43,252 nt of DNA, taken from an uncultured Methanobacteriaceae archaeon. GTDB lineage: Archaea > Methanobacteriota > Methanobacteria > Methanobacteriales > Methanobacteriaceae. Position 1 is the stretch's first letter; every line of letters begins with the position of its first letter. Under the pieces are notes generated by a model. The model had not been told where the DNA came from, made no database searches, and saw only the letters and a list, made by a program, of their open reading frames with translations. Shown here piece after piece: positions 7,678-16,290 of the stretch. The translations under genes and the position numbers were made by a program. The stretch covers positions 1 to 43,252 of the forward strand of contig CACZOU010000024.1 in the NCBI GenBank assembly GCA_902782945.1, given 5' to 3'.

Positions 7678-9777
7678 TTGACTGATACAAATAATGACGA
7701 AATATACGAAGAGGAATCAAGCATTAATAATGATGATTTAGAACAAGATGCTATTACAGATAACAAAATAGAAACAGATACAGATACATCTAAAACAGAA
7801 GAAAATGCTGAAACAACAGAAGAATCAAGAAAAGAAGAAATCAAAGAATCAAACTACGATTTAAGTGACCACATAGTATCTGATATCGATCCCTCAAAAT
7901 ACAAAGATACAGAAGACATAGAAATCCCACCAAAATTAATAGATCAAATCATAGGACAAGAAGAAGCAGTAGAAACAATCAAAAAAGCAGCAAAACAGAG
8001 AAGAAATGTACTATTAATTGGTGAACCTGGTATAGGAAAATCAATGTTAGCAAAAGCAATGGCAGAACTATTACCACCAGAAGACTTACAAGATATACTA
8101 ATATATCCTAACGTTGAAAATCCTAACAATCCACTAGTAGGAGTAATGCCTGCAGGTCAAGGAAAAAAAATAGTGGAAAATGCTAAAAAACAATTCAAAG
8201 GTCAGGAAGAAAGAAAAAATATCCTGACAATAGCAATCATAGCACTAATCATGGCTATAGGATTTGTAACAAATCAATTCCTAACAGCAATTATTGCAGT
8301 TGGTATAGTATTCTTTGCATTATATCAGATAAAACCAAAAAGTCAACAATTAGTACCAAAATTACTAGTTAACAATGAAAGCAAAAAAGTTGCACCATTC
8401 ATTGATGCAACAGGAGCACATGCAGGAGCATTACTAGGTGATGTAAGACACGACCCATACCAATCTGGAGGACTAGGAACACCAGCTCACGAAAGAGTAG
8501 AAAGTGGAATGATACACAGAGCAAACAAAGGTGTATTATACATAGACGAAATTGGTACAATGAGTATGAAAACACAACAAGAACTACTAACAGCACTACA
8601 GGAACATAAATATCAAATCACCGGACAAAGTGATACCAGTAGTGGTGCAATGGTAAGAACAAATGCTGTTCCATGTGACTTTGTATTAGTAGCATCAGGT
8701 AACCTCGAAGTACTCGATGACATGCACATAGCATTAAGATCAAGAATAAGAGGATACGGTTATGAAATATTCATGAAAGACAGCATGAAAGATACACCAG
8801 AAAACCGTGAAAAACTCGTACAATTCGTAGCACAAGAAGTTAAAAATGATGGCAGAATACCCCATTTCTCAAAAGAAGCAGTAGCTGAAATAATCAAAGA
8901 AGCACAACGTAGAGCAGGTAAAAAAGATGCATTAACACTTAAACTAAGAGATCTTGGTGGTCTAGTAAGAGCAGCAGGTGACGTTGCAGTAGAACAAGGA
9001 GCAAATGAAGTAACAGTAGACCATGTATTCGAAGCTAAAAAACAATCCAGAACACTAGAACAACAAATAGCTGACAGATACATAACACAAAGAAAACAAT
9101 ACAGTGTATTCTCCAATCAGGGTGCAAAAATTGGTTGTATCAATGGTTTAGCAGTAATTGGAAACTCCAGTGGTATAGTATTACCTATAGCAGCAGAAGC
9201 AGCACCATCTCAAAGTAAAGAAGAAGGTAAAATTATTGCAGCAGGTAAACTTGGAGATATTGCAAAAGAAGCAGTGCAAAACGTTGGAGCTATCATTAAG
9301 AAAAGTATTGGTAAAGACATATCCAACTATGATATACACATACAATTTGTACAATCCTATGATGGAGTTGAAGGAGACAGTGCAAGTGTATCCATGGCTA
9401 CAGCAATCATATCAGCAATAGAAAACATACCAATTGACCAAACATTAGCATTAACTGGTTCATTAAGTGTTCGTGGAACCGTACTTCCTATTGGTGGAGT
9501 AACCTACAAAATTGAAGCTGCTGCTGAATCTGGAATGAAAAAAGTTCTTATACCAGCATCTAATGTTGATGATGTATTAATTGATAAAAAATACATGGAA
9601 CAAATTGAAATTATCCCTGTAAAAACATTGACAGATGTTCTAGAAGAAGCACTTGTAGGACCTAGAAAAGATGAATTTATCAAACAACTAAAAGAGAACC
9701 GTCTTGACAAAATCAAAGATATGATTCCAAACACAAATGATATTATAAGTTCTAAACCATCAAAATCCAATAACTAG
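7678..9777 (+). CDS. lonB: Archaeal Lon protease, LonB
   Basis: The membrane-anchored ATP-dependent protease of archaea, which degrades unfolded and regulatory proteins. Residues 1-80 are an acidic extension rich in Asp, Glu and Thr. The AAA+ module starts near residue 83 with Walker A GEPGIGKS (115-122) and Walker B VLYIDEIG. Two transmembrane segments (about 182-197 and 200-217) are inserted in the ATPase domain, as in LonB. The protease domain has the catalytic pair S568 (EGDSAS) and K611 (GGVTYK), 43 residues apart as in other Lon enzymes. The start is TTG, with a strong AAGGAGGA seven bases upstream. At 699 residues it is longer than I recall for most LonB proteins, mainly through the acidic N-terminus. 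A hairpin with T-runs follows. Confidence 0.95.
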   Translation: MTDTNNDEIYEEESSINNDDLEQDAITDNKIETDTDTSKTEENAETTEESRKEEIKESNYDLSDHIVSDIDPSKYKDTEDIEIPPKLIDQIIGQEEAVETIKKAAKQRRNVLLIGEPGIGKSMLAKAMAELLPPEDLQDILIYPNVENPNNPLVGVMPAGQGKKIVENAKKQFKGQEERKNILTIAIIALIMAIGFVTNQFLTAIIAVGIVFFALYQIKPKSQQLVPKLLVNNESKKVAPFIDATGAHAGALLGDVRHDPYQSGGLGTPAHERVESGMIHRANKGVLYIDEIGTMSMKTQQELLTALQEHKYQITGQSDTSSGAMVRTNAVPCDFVLVASGNLEVLDDMHIALRSRIRGYGYEIFMKDSMKDTPENREKLVQFVAQEVKNDGRIPHFSKEAVAEIIKEAQRRAGKKDALTLKLRDLGGLVRAAGDVAVEQGANEVTVDHVFEAKKQSRTLEQQIADRYITQRKQYSVFSNQGAKIGCINGLAVIGNSSGIVLPIAAEAAPSQSKEEGKIIAAGKLGDIAKEAVQNVGAIIKKSIGKDISNYDIHIQFVQSYDGVEGDSASVSMATAIISAIENIPIDQTLALTGSLSVRGTVLPIGGVTYKIEAAAESGMKKVLIPASNVDDVLIDKKYMEQIEIIPVKTLTDVLEEALVGPRKDEFIKQLKENRLDKIKDMIPNTNDIISSKPSKSNN

Positions 9778-9808
9778 AAGTTTATACTTCTATTCTATTT
9801 TTATTTTT
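9775..9808 (+). terminator. lon terminator hairpin
   Basis: TAGAAGT (9775-9781) and ACTTCTA (9786-9792) form a perfect 7-bp stem with a TTAT loop, overlapping the lon stop codon and followed by several T-runs. It resembles an intrinsic terminator; archaea often stop at T-runs alone. Confidence 0.5.
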
Positions 9809-9977
9809 TTTATTAATGTATTAATCCTATTTTTAGATAACACTAAATAGTAATAATTAAAGATTTATGATTAGAGGAAAATTATTCTTTTTTCAATTAA
9901 AGTAAGATTAGCATTAAGAGGATTATTTATATCAAAAGTATTAATAAATAAGGAAATATATTAAAATTAACTGATTT

Positions 9978-10073
9978 ATGACAATGAAAAATAATACGCC
10001 AGTATTATTTAGTTTAAATATCACTTCTAATAATGATGAAAAAAGAATGATAAAACGGAAAATTATTATTTAA
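9978..10073 (+). CDS. Possible 31-residue upstream ORF in the helicase leader
   Basis: An ATG frame of 31 codons (MTMKNNTPVLFSLNITSNND...) ends 20 bases before the helicase start and spans the leader hairpin. It has no clear Shine-Dalgarno site and no recognisable domain, so it may be chance. If translated, it could act as a leader peptide. Kept as a weak candidate only. Confidence 0.2.
   Translation: MTMKNNTPVLFSLNITSNNDEKRMIKRKIII
9989..10010 (+). promoter_or_regulatory. Leader hairpin before the DEAD-box helicase
   Basis: AAATAATAC (9989-9997) and GTATTATTT (10002-10010) pair perfectly across a four-base GCCA loop. The stem is almost all A-T and would melt easily, so a temperature-sensitive role in a helicase leader is thinkable, but that is inference. 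Confidence 0.4.
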
Positions 10074-10093
10074 TATAAGGAGAGAACCCAATT

Positions 10094-11812
10094 ATGGATA
10101 AATTAAAATTCAAAGATTTAAATATATCTCCAGAGATACAGAAAGCTGTTAAAGACATGGGATTTGAAGAAGCATCACCTATACAATCATTAGCGATACC
10201 TAAAATATTAGATCATAAAGATGTTACAGGTCAAGCACAAACAGGTACTGGTAAAACAGCTGCATTTGGAATACCATTATTAGAGAATATTGAAAGTGAA
10301 AATAACAATTTACAGGCAATAATACTTTGTCCTACAAGAGAGTTAGCAATACAAGTTGCTGAGGAATTAAAGAAATTATCTAAATATCTGCCATCAATAA
10401 ATGTATTACCTATTTATGGTGGACAGCCTATTGACAGACAGATAAAAGCATTGAGAAAAGGTGTTCAGATTATTATTGGTACTCCTGGAAGAGTAATGGA
10501 TCATATTGACAGGGGTACTCTTGACTTAAGTACAATTAAAACTGTTATTCTTGATGAAGCAGATGAAATGTTAGACATGGGATTTAGAGAAGATATAGAA
10601 TATATTTTAGAAGATATTCCATATGAAAGGCAGTTCCTGTTATTTTCTGCTACACTTCCAGAGGAAATCCTTCAACTAGCAAAGAGATATCAGAATAATC
10701 CTGAAATAGTTAAAGTTACACAGCATGAACTAACAACTCCTGATGTTGAACAGAAATACTTTGAAGTTAAAGAGGATATGAAACTAGAATTATTATCCAG
10801 ATTACTCGATTTATATGACTTTGACTTAGCATTAGTATTCTGTAATACTAAAAGAAAGGTTGATAAACTTGTAAGTCACCTTCAAATAAGAGGTTATCTA
10901 GCTGATGGATTACATGGTGATTTAACTCAAAATCAGCGTGACCGTGTAATGGACAAGTTTAAGAAGGGAAATATTGAAATTCTTGTTGCTACTGATGTAG
11001 CTGCACGTGGAATTGATGTTAATGGTGTTGAAGCAGTATTTAACTATGATATTCCTACAGATAATGAGTATTATGTTCATCGTATAGGTCGTACTGGACG
11101 TGCTGGTAAAACAGGTAAGGCTTATAGTTTTGTATCTGGACGTGAAATATATCAATTAAGAGATATTCAGAGATATGCTAAAACTAAGATTGAACAAGCA
11201 CCAATACCATCACTTACAGATGTAGCTGAAGTTAAGAAAGATAATTTCATTGATGACTTAAAAAAGAGAATTAACACAGAGGACATATCTAAAGAGGTTC
11301 ATATCATTGAAAGACTTGTAGAGGAGGATTATAATTCAATTGATATTGCAGCCACACTACTTAAAGGTATAATGGATGAGAATAAATACAAGGAAGAGGA
11401 ATTTGGTGATACTGGTGCTCATGAAGGTTTTGTAAGATTCTTTATGAGTGTTGGTAGAAAACAAGATATTACTGTGAATGTTATTATTAATTCTATTCAT
11501 GAGAAAACCGGACTCAATAATCGTCAAATAGGTAATATTGATATCTTTGATAATTTCTCATTTGTTGAAATTCCTGTTGAAAATTCATCTGATTTCTATA
11601 GATTCATGGGTGACACTCATATTGAAAATAAACGAGTTCACATTGAACCAGCAAGACCTAGAGAAAAATCTAAGAAAAGAAACTCTGATAAGAAACGTTT
11701 TAACAGGCATAATAAAAAAAGTAACAAATTTAATCCTCATCATAAAAACAATCGTAGGAATAACCATGATAAGGAAAGAAGTTCTCCTAAAAACTATAAA
11801 GATAAAGATTAA
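10094..11812 (+). CDS. deaD: DEAD-box RNA helicase, DeaD/CsdA-like
   Basis: An ATP-dependent RNA helicase, probably for ribosome assembly or RNA unfolding. It has the Q motif region (FKDLNISPEIQKAVKDMGFEEASPIQ), motif I AQTGTGKT, motif Ia PTRELA, motif II DEAD, motif III SAT, motif V ATDVAARGID and motif VI HRIGRTGR. Residues 1-365 form the two RecA domains. About 440-525 is a DbpA-like RNA-binding domain (FVRFFMSVGRKQDITVNVIINSI). The last 50 residues are a basic, Lys/Arg/Asn-rich tail that likely binds RNA. At 572 residues it is long for an archaeal DEAD-box protein, closer to bacterial DeaD. AAGGAGAG precedes the ATG. The long leader suggests post-transcriptional control. Confidence 0.93.
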   Translation: MDKLKFKDLNISPEIQKAVKDMGFEEASPIQSLAIPKILDHKDVTGQAQTGTGKTAAFGIPLLENIESENNNLQAIILCPTRELAIQVAEELKKLSKYLPSINVLPIYGGQPIDRQIKALRKGVQIIIGTPGRVMDHIDRGTLDLSTIKTVILDEADEMLDMGFREDIEYILEDIPYERQFLLFSATLPEEILQLAKRYQNNPEIVKVTQHELTTPDVEQKYFEVKEDMKLELLSRLLDLYDFDLALVFCNTKRKVDKLVSHLQIRGYLADGLHGDLTQNQRDRVMDKFKKGNIEILVATDVAARGIDVNGVEAVFNYDIPTDNEYYVHRIGRTGRAGKTGKAYSFVSGREIYQLRDIQRYAKTKIEQAPIPSLTDVAEVKKDNFIDDLKKRINTEDISKEVHIIERLVEEDYNSIDIAATLLKGIMDENKYKEEEFGDTGAHEGFVRFFMSVGRKQDITVNVIINSIHEKTGLNNRQIGNIDIFDNFSFVEIPVENSSDFYRFMGDTHIENKRVHIEPARPREKSKKRNSDKKRFNRHNKKSNKFNPHHKNNRRNNHDKERSSPKNYKDKD

Positions 11813-11861
11813 TACTATTTAATCTATTATCTAATTACTATTTTTTTAAAAAAAAGAAATG

Positions 11862-12737
11862 TTATAATGATTTTAAATGATTAGCTATTGTTTTAGCCAC
11901 GCTTATATGTGCAACTTCACTTTTTAGTGTATTTGTTCCTGTTACAGAATTTGCTCCAGCTGCATTTATTTTTAGTATTGCATCGTTAACTAGTACTGGA
12001 TGTACACAAACAACATCTACTGCTTTTGCACCTTGTCTTTTTAATATATCTATTGCATTTACAATAGTTCCCCCAGTACTTATTATATCATCTACAATTA
12101 TAACACTACGGTTATCTACTGTGATACTTTTAGTTTTTGTTTTTACTTTTTCTGGTGATAATCTAACTTTTTCTAAATAATCATAATCCGTATTTAGTAT
12201 TCTTGCTATTTCCTTTGCAAAGTTTTCTGCGCCCTTATCTGGTGCTAGTATTACTGGTTTTTTATCTGAATAATTTTCTCTGATATATGCTGCTATTGCA
12301 GGCATTGCTGATAGATTATCTACTGGTATATCATATAAATCACATATGCTTTGTTCGTGTAGGTTTATAGAGATTACCCGTTTTACGCCCATTGTCTGTA
12401 TTAATTTTGCAATTGCTTTAGCTGAGATACATTCTACTTCTTTGAATCTGCGTTCTTGTCTGCTGTATCCTAGGTATGGTGATACTAGTGTTATATCTGT
12501 TACATTCATATCTCCAAGAATATCGAGTATGAAAAATAGTTCCATCATGTTTTCATCTTGAGGATATCCAGTTGATTGAATTACTATCACTGGTTCGTCT
12601 TCTGGTATTTCATCTTTTATTCTAAAGTATCTTTCTCCATCAGGAAATTTTCTTGTTTCAACAGAACATAGTTTATCATCCAGTTCTCTTGCTACTTCTG
12701 CAGCTAGAGCTTGAGATGCTGATCCTCCAATAATCAC
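11862..12737 (-). CDS. prs: Ribose-phosphate pyrophosphokinase (PRPP synthetase)
   Basis: Makes PRPP from ribose 5-phosphate and ATP for purine, pyrimidine, histidine and cofactor synthesis. It carries the N-terminal GGSASQALAAEVARELD stretch, the RQERRFKEVECISAKAIAKL flexible-loop region, and the PRPP-binding signature VIIVDDIISTGGTIVNA near residue 215. At 291 residues it is the short archaeal form. The start is GTG, preceded by AAGGAGAG at proper spacing. It is convergent with the helicase gene, and a short T-rich spacer separates the two stops. Confidence 0.95.
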   Translation of the reverse strand: MIIGGSASQALAAEVARELDDKLCSVETRKFPDGERYFRIKDEIPEDEPVIVIQSTGYPQDENMMELFFILDILGDMNVTDITLVSPYLGYSRQERRFKEVECISAKAIAKLIQTMGVKRVISINLHEQSICDLYDIPVDNLSAMPAIAAYIRENYSDKKPVILAPDKGAENFAKEIARILNTDYDYLEKVRLSPEKVKTKTKSITVDNRSVIIVDDIISTGGTIVNAIDILKRQGAKAVDVVCVHPVLVNDAILKINAAGANSVTGTNTLKSEVAHISVAKTIANHLKSL

Positions 12738-13202
12738 TTAATATTACTCTCCTTAAAAATCTAATATAATAAGTACTATTCATAATTGTATTTAATTCTA
12801 GAATTATTTATTTTCCTAGAAAAAAATGCGTTATCATAATCTAATTAATACTTATGAATTTCATTTATAAAATAGTATCTTATTTTTATTAGTCTGTTAA
12901 GTGATGACTGATAGTTCGGATAAACAAAAAGTTTATATTAATTACCAATATATTAGTATATGTTGATATATTGATTTTAATAATTGACAAAAAATCGACA
13001 ACAAGGAGTAAGTATACTTTTATTATTTTATTATTACAGATAATTGAGAAACCATCATGAAAAAATAAAGTAATTTTATAATATTATACTTACAAATATA
13101 AATAGTGATAAATAAATTCAATTTTAAAAAAATAATTATATAAAAAATATTTAAGTAATACTGATTTAAGTAATACTAAAAGATAATCGGAGTTAGCATA
13201 TA
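12738..13202. other. Divergent promoter region, prs / hypA
   Basis: A 465-base gap, AT-rich. A good TATA-like box, TTTATATTA, lies at about 12932-12940, some 265 bases before hypA, farther than a simple hypA promoter needs; a T-rich stretch follows at 13017-13034. A second TATA-like stretch, TTATATAAAA, lies at 13137-13146, closer to hypA. The tandem 15-base repeat at 13149-13177 comes next. A short untranslated RNA between the two boxes is possible but unsupported. No convincing small ORF was seen. Confidence 0.35.
13149..13177 (+). repeat. Tandem 15-base repeat at the hypA promoter
   Basis: ATTTAAGTAATACT occurs at 13149-13162 and 13164-13177, giving a period of 15. It lies just downstream of a TATA-like stretch, so it should overlap or adjoin the transcription start. 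Each unit contains TAATAC, the half-site also seen near nikR. An operator is a reasonable guess. Confidence 0.4.
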
Positions 13203-13586
13203 ATGCATGAATTATCTATGGCAAATAGTATGGTAGAAGCAATACTCGATACTGCAAAGAAAAATGATGCAATCAGTGTAACAGAAGCAGTACTGGAAGT
13301 TGGAGAACTAACCATGCTAAACCCAGAACAACTAAGATTCATGATGGATGTACTAATAAAAGATACCATCATGGAAGATGCAGACATAATCATTAACATG
13401 ATTCCTATTGAAATAGAATGTGAAAAATGTGGTTTCAAGGGTATAAGTGAAACAGATGAAAATATGGATCATTTAATGGCTGTAGCTACATGTCCAAAAT
13501 GTGACAGTACAAGAGTACATGTTATCCAAGGACAAGAATGTAATATTAAAACAATAAAAATAGAAAGAGAAGATGAAAATGCATAA
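13203..13586 (+). CDS. hypA: Hydrogenase/urease nickel chaperone HypA
   Basis: HypA delivers nickel to the [NiFe]-hydrogenase large subunit together with HypB. The N-terminus MHEL holds the nickel ligand His2. The zinc site is C73-x2-C76 and C97-x2-C100 (CEKC, CPKC), as in the family. At 127 residues it is slightly longer than bacterial HypA. CGGAG lies about nine bases before the ATG. hypB starts before this gene ends, so the two are co-translated. The tandem repeat in its promoter may allow nickel- or hydrogen-dependent control, by inference. Confidence 0.95.
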   Translation: MHELSMANSMVEAILDTAKKNDAISVTEAVLEVGELTMLNPEQLRFMMDVLIKDTIMEDADIIINMIPIEIECEKCGFKGISETDENMDHLMAVATCPKCDSTRVHVIQGQECNIKTIKIEREDENA

Positions 13587-14247
13587 CGTAGCAAGCATAG
13601 AAGTAGAACAAGATATTATTCAAGCAAATGACCAAATAGCATTTGATAACAGAAAAAAATTTGATGAAAAAGGAGTATTTACCGTAGACCTTGTAGGAGC
13701 AGTAGGTTCAGGTAAAACAGCATTAATCGAAAAATTAATCGATGAAATGGATGATGACATCGGAGTAATTGCTGGAGACATTCTAAGTAAATTTGATGCA
13801 AAAAGAATTGAAGCAAAAAAAGTACCAGTAAAAGGATTAAACACTGGAAAAGAATGTCACCTAGACGCACATCTAGTCGAACACTCACTAGAAGACGTAC
13901 CACTCGATGATATTTCCGTATTATTCATCGAAAATGTAGGAAACCTCATCTGTCCAGCAGACTTCAAAATAGGTGCACACGTAAGAACAGTTATTATCAG
14001 TGTAACCGAAGGAGATGACACAGCAGAGAAACATCCAATGATTTTCAAAAATGCTGATATGGCTATAGTTAACAAAATAGACATAGCTGATGCAGTTGGA
14101 GCAGATGCTGATAAAATGGTTAACGATATAAAAACAATCAATCCAGACATCCCAGTAATTAAATGTAGTATAAAAACTGGTGAAGGTATTGATGAAGTTA
14201 TAAAAACCTACAAAGACTTCCAAAGCAAAAGACTCAATGCAAACTAA
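13579..14247 (+). CDS. hypB: Hydrogenase nickel incorporation GTPase HypB
   Basis: A SIMIBI-class GTPase that powers nickel insertion with HypA. With the chosen start it has P-loop GAVGSGKT (residues 40-47), the metal-binding Cys-His pair in GKECHLDAH (C93, H94), switch/Walker B region [12 protein letters not shown], and guanine-specificity motif NKID. There is no N-terminal His-rich or CxxCGC nickel-storage stretch, as is usual in archaea. I prefer the ATG at 13579 over the one at 13573, because GAGAAG then lies six bases upstream. The gene overlaps hypA by eight bases and ends before a strong hairpin. Confidence 0.95.
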   Translation: MHNVASIEVEQDIIQANDQIAFDNRKKFDEKGVFTVDLVGAVGSGKTALIEKLIDEMDDDIGVIAGDILSKFDAKRIEAKKVPVKGLNTGKECHLDAHLVEHSLEDVPLDDISVLFIENVGNLICPADFKIGAHVRTVIISVTEGDDTAEKHPMIFKNADMAIVNKIDIADAVGADADKMVNDIKTINPDIPVIKCSIKTGEGIDEVIKTYKDFQSKRLNAN

Positions 14248-14269
14248 ATTAAACTATTTAAAACATTCA

Positions 14270-14310
14270 AATAAGTAAATAAATTAAATTTACTTATTCT
14301 ACTTTTTTTA
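14270..14310 (+). terminator. hypAB terminator hairpin
   Basis: AATAAGTAAAT (14270-14280) pairs perfectly over 11 bp with ATTTACTTATT (14288-14298) across a 7-base loop, followed by CTAC and seven T. It is the longest perfect stem I noticed in the window and fits a terminator before the DUF354 gene. Confidence 0.55.
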
Positions 14311-14342
14311 TAATAACAAAAACTTTATGAGGAGCAACAACA

Positions 14343-15380
14343 ATGAAAATATGGATTGATATTGTGAACACGCCCCACGTACGATTTTTTAATGGAATTA
14401 TTAAAAAATTAAAAGCAGATGGGCATGACGTTCTAATAACTGCAAGAGATTACTCTAATATACATGATTTATTAGATATTTTTGGATTAGAATATACTTC
14501 TATCGGTAATCATGGTGTTACACTCGAAGAAAAGTTATTATCAAGTACAAAACGTGCATATGAACTATCAAAATTCATATCAAAACAGGACATTGATGTT
14601 GCTATCACTAAACATTCAATTGAATTACCTAGAGTCGCTTTTGGACTAGGTATACCCAACATATTTATTCTTGATAATGAGCATGCTGTAGCAGCAAATA
14701 AATTAACATTACCACTGACAAACAAACTAATTATACCCGAAATATTTGATGTATGGAATACTATTAAATTTGGAATGGATCCCAACAATATTGTCCGATA
14801 TAATGGTACCTGTGAAGTTACACACCTAGAGGACTTCAAATATAATGAGAATATACTTGAAGATTTAGGAATAAAACTTACTAAAGAACATGTTATATTA
14901 ATGAGACCTGAACCCTCATTAGCATCATATTTAGATACAGATTGTACAAAGTCCGTGCTAACACCTATCATTAATGAGTTAAAAGATATTGCAGATATAC
15001 TTGTAATCCCACGGTTTAAAGCACAGAGTGATATATTTAAGAACATACCTAATGTTCAAGTTATAAAAACACCTGTTGATACTTTTAGTCTAATGAAGAG
15101 AGTAGATCTTGTTATTGGTGCTGGTGGTACAATGAATAGAGAAGCAGCTCTTTTAGGAACCCCTGTTATATCATGTTATCCTGGAAAACAATTATCAGTA
15201 GATACATATTATATTGAAAAAGGTCTGATGAAAAGATCAACAGATTTAAATGAAATTATCGCATTATCTAAGGAGTTATTAGAAAATAAACATGTGGATA
15301 GACACGTTGAAACTGATAATCTTATAGATCTAATTGTTAATGAAATATATAAAACATACACTGAAAACAAGAATAATTAA
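14343..15380 (+). CDS. DUF354 protein, glycosyltransferase-like fold
   Basis: A 345-residue protein of the DUF354 family, which resembles the two-domain GT-B fold of MurG and UDP-GlcNAc epimerases. It starts MKIWIDIVNTPHVRFFNGIIKKLKADGHDVLITARDY, the family signature, and has DLVIGAGGTMNREAALLGTPVI near residue 255, matching the nucleotide-sugar-binding region of such enzymes. The family occurs widely in archaea without a proven reaction; a role in surface or lipid glycosylation is only inference. GGAG lies ten bases before the ATG. It has no signal peptide or clear membrane segment. The converging tRNA-Ala gene lies just downstream. Confidence 0.75.
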   Translation: MKIWIDIVNTPHVRFFNGIIKKLKADGHDVLITARDYSNIHDLLDIFGLEYTSIGNHGVTLEEKLLSSTKRAYELSKFISKQDIDVAITKHSIELPRVAFGLGIPNIFILDNEHAVAANKLTLPLTNKLIIPEIFDVWNTIKFGMDPNNIVRYNGTCEVTHLEDFKYNENILEDLGIKLTKEHVILMRPEPSLASYLDTDCTKSVLTPIINELKDIADILVIPRFKAQSDIFKNIPNVQVIKTPVDTFSLMKRVDLVIGAGGTMNREAALLGTPVISCYPGKQLSVDTYYIEKGLMKRSTDLNEIIALSKELLENKHVDRHVETDNLIDLIVNEIYKTYTENKNN

Positions 15381-15401
15381 TTTAATACATTATTATTAAA
15401 A

Positions 15402-15475
15402 TGGACTAGTCGGGAGTTGAACCCGAGGCCTTCGCCATGCCGAGGCGACGCTCTACCAAGCTGAGCTACTAGCCC
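15402..15475 (-). tRNA. tRNA-Ala (GGC)
   Basis: A 74-base cloverleaf on the minus strand. Acceptor stem GGGCTAG/CTAGTCC has one G-T pair, anticodon stem TCGCC/GGCGA encloses TCGGCAT with anticodon GGC, and the T arm has GGTTCAACTCC. The discriminator is A and CCA is not encoded. It is convergent with the DUF354 gene. Confidence 0.95.
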
Positions 15476-15565
15476 TAGAATAAGATAGTTATATTATTAT
15501 TTTTCATAATATATATTTCTTATCATAATTTAATAATTAATGATAAAAGTAAGAAGTGATATGAA

Positions 15566-16078
15566 ATGGCAGACTTTGAAGAAATTATTAAAACACGTAG
15601 AAGTATACGAAAATATGCTGATAAAGAAGTAGAAGACGAAAAGATTGAAAAAATATTAAAAGCTGGAATGCAGGCACCAGGCAGCAGATTAGGTGCAGAA
15701 CCATGGGAATTTATTGTTGTTAAAAACAGAGAAACCATTGATAAATTAGGTGAAATCAAACCACGTGCTAAAGATGCACAGGCAGTGATTGTATTAGTAG
15801 CAAATATTGATTTATCATTCTATAAAGATGCATGGCAACAGGATATGAGTGCAGCTGCAGAAAACATGTTACTTGAAGCATGTAATCTTGGATTAGGTGG
15901 TCTCTGGAATGGAGTTGCTCCATGGCAGGATATTATGAATCCTATAGCAGAAATATTTGATTTACCTGAAAATGTAAGACCATTCTGCTTAATTACTTTA
16001 GGTTATCCTGGTGAAGGACAGGAAAATAAATTTATGGATAAATTCCATGAAGAAAGAATTCATTATGAAAAATACTAA
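15566..16078 (+). CDS. Nitroreductase-family flavoprotein
   Basis: A 170-residue FMN-dependent NAD(P)H oxidoreductase of the nitroreductase superfamily. It begins FEEIIKTRRSIRKYADKEVEDEKIEKILKAGMQAPGSR, where the RRSIRKY segment binds FMN phosphate, and has GLGGLWNGVAPW and ITLGYPGEGQENKF toward the C-terminus. The physiological substrate cannot be predicted. GTGAT lies eight bases before the ATG. A separate ferredoxin-nitroreductase fusion lies 1.4 kb downstream, and the two differ strongly in sequence. A probable hairpin follows the stop. Confidence 0.85.
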   Translation: MADFEEIIKTRRSIRKYADKEVEDEKIEKILKAGMQAPGSRLGAEPWEFIVVKNRETIDKLGEIKPRAKDAQAVIVLVANIDLSFYKDAWQQDMSAAAENMLLEACNLGLGGLWNGVAPWQDIMNPIAEIFDLPENVRPFCLITLGYPGEGQENKFMDKFHEERIHYEKY

Positions 16079-16112
16079 TAATAAATAAATATTCTTTTTA
16101 TTATTCTCTTTA
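16077..16112 (+). terminator. Probable terminator after the nitroreductase gene
   Basis: AATAATAAA (16077-16085) and TTTATTATT (16097-16105) form a 9-bp all-A-T stem across an 11-base loop, overlapping the stop codon and followed by CTCTTTATTT. Being pure A-T, it may be chance. Confidence 0.35.
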
Positions 16113-16290
16113 TTTAATATCCGATTTTATCATACTGTTTTTTGAAAATTATTAAGGATGTTTTCTTGACTTATTTTAACATAATTATTAATAAAATAAA
16201 ATATTAATATAATTATAGTAATTAATTGAATTATACATTCAACAAACAATTAAATTCAGATAGGAATTTATTTGGAGGATAGATGATTAT

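Larger units (their letters stand above)
9778..10093 (+). other. Long leader region of the DEAD-box helicase
   Basis: 316 bases between lon and the helicase. A TATA-like TTATTTATATC lies near 9923-9933, placing transcription start near 9955 and giving a leader of about 140 bases. The leader holds a 9-bp perfect hairpin (9989-10010) and a 31-codon open frame (9978-10073). A second AT-rich TATA-like stretch lies near 10011. Confidence 0.4.

Noticed and set aside
12901-12911. GTGATGA followed by CTGA, like C and D boxes of a C/D guide RNA
   Set aside because: The two motifs are adjacent with no guide spacer, and no second pair lies at the right distance.
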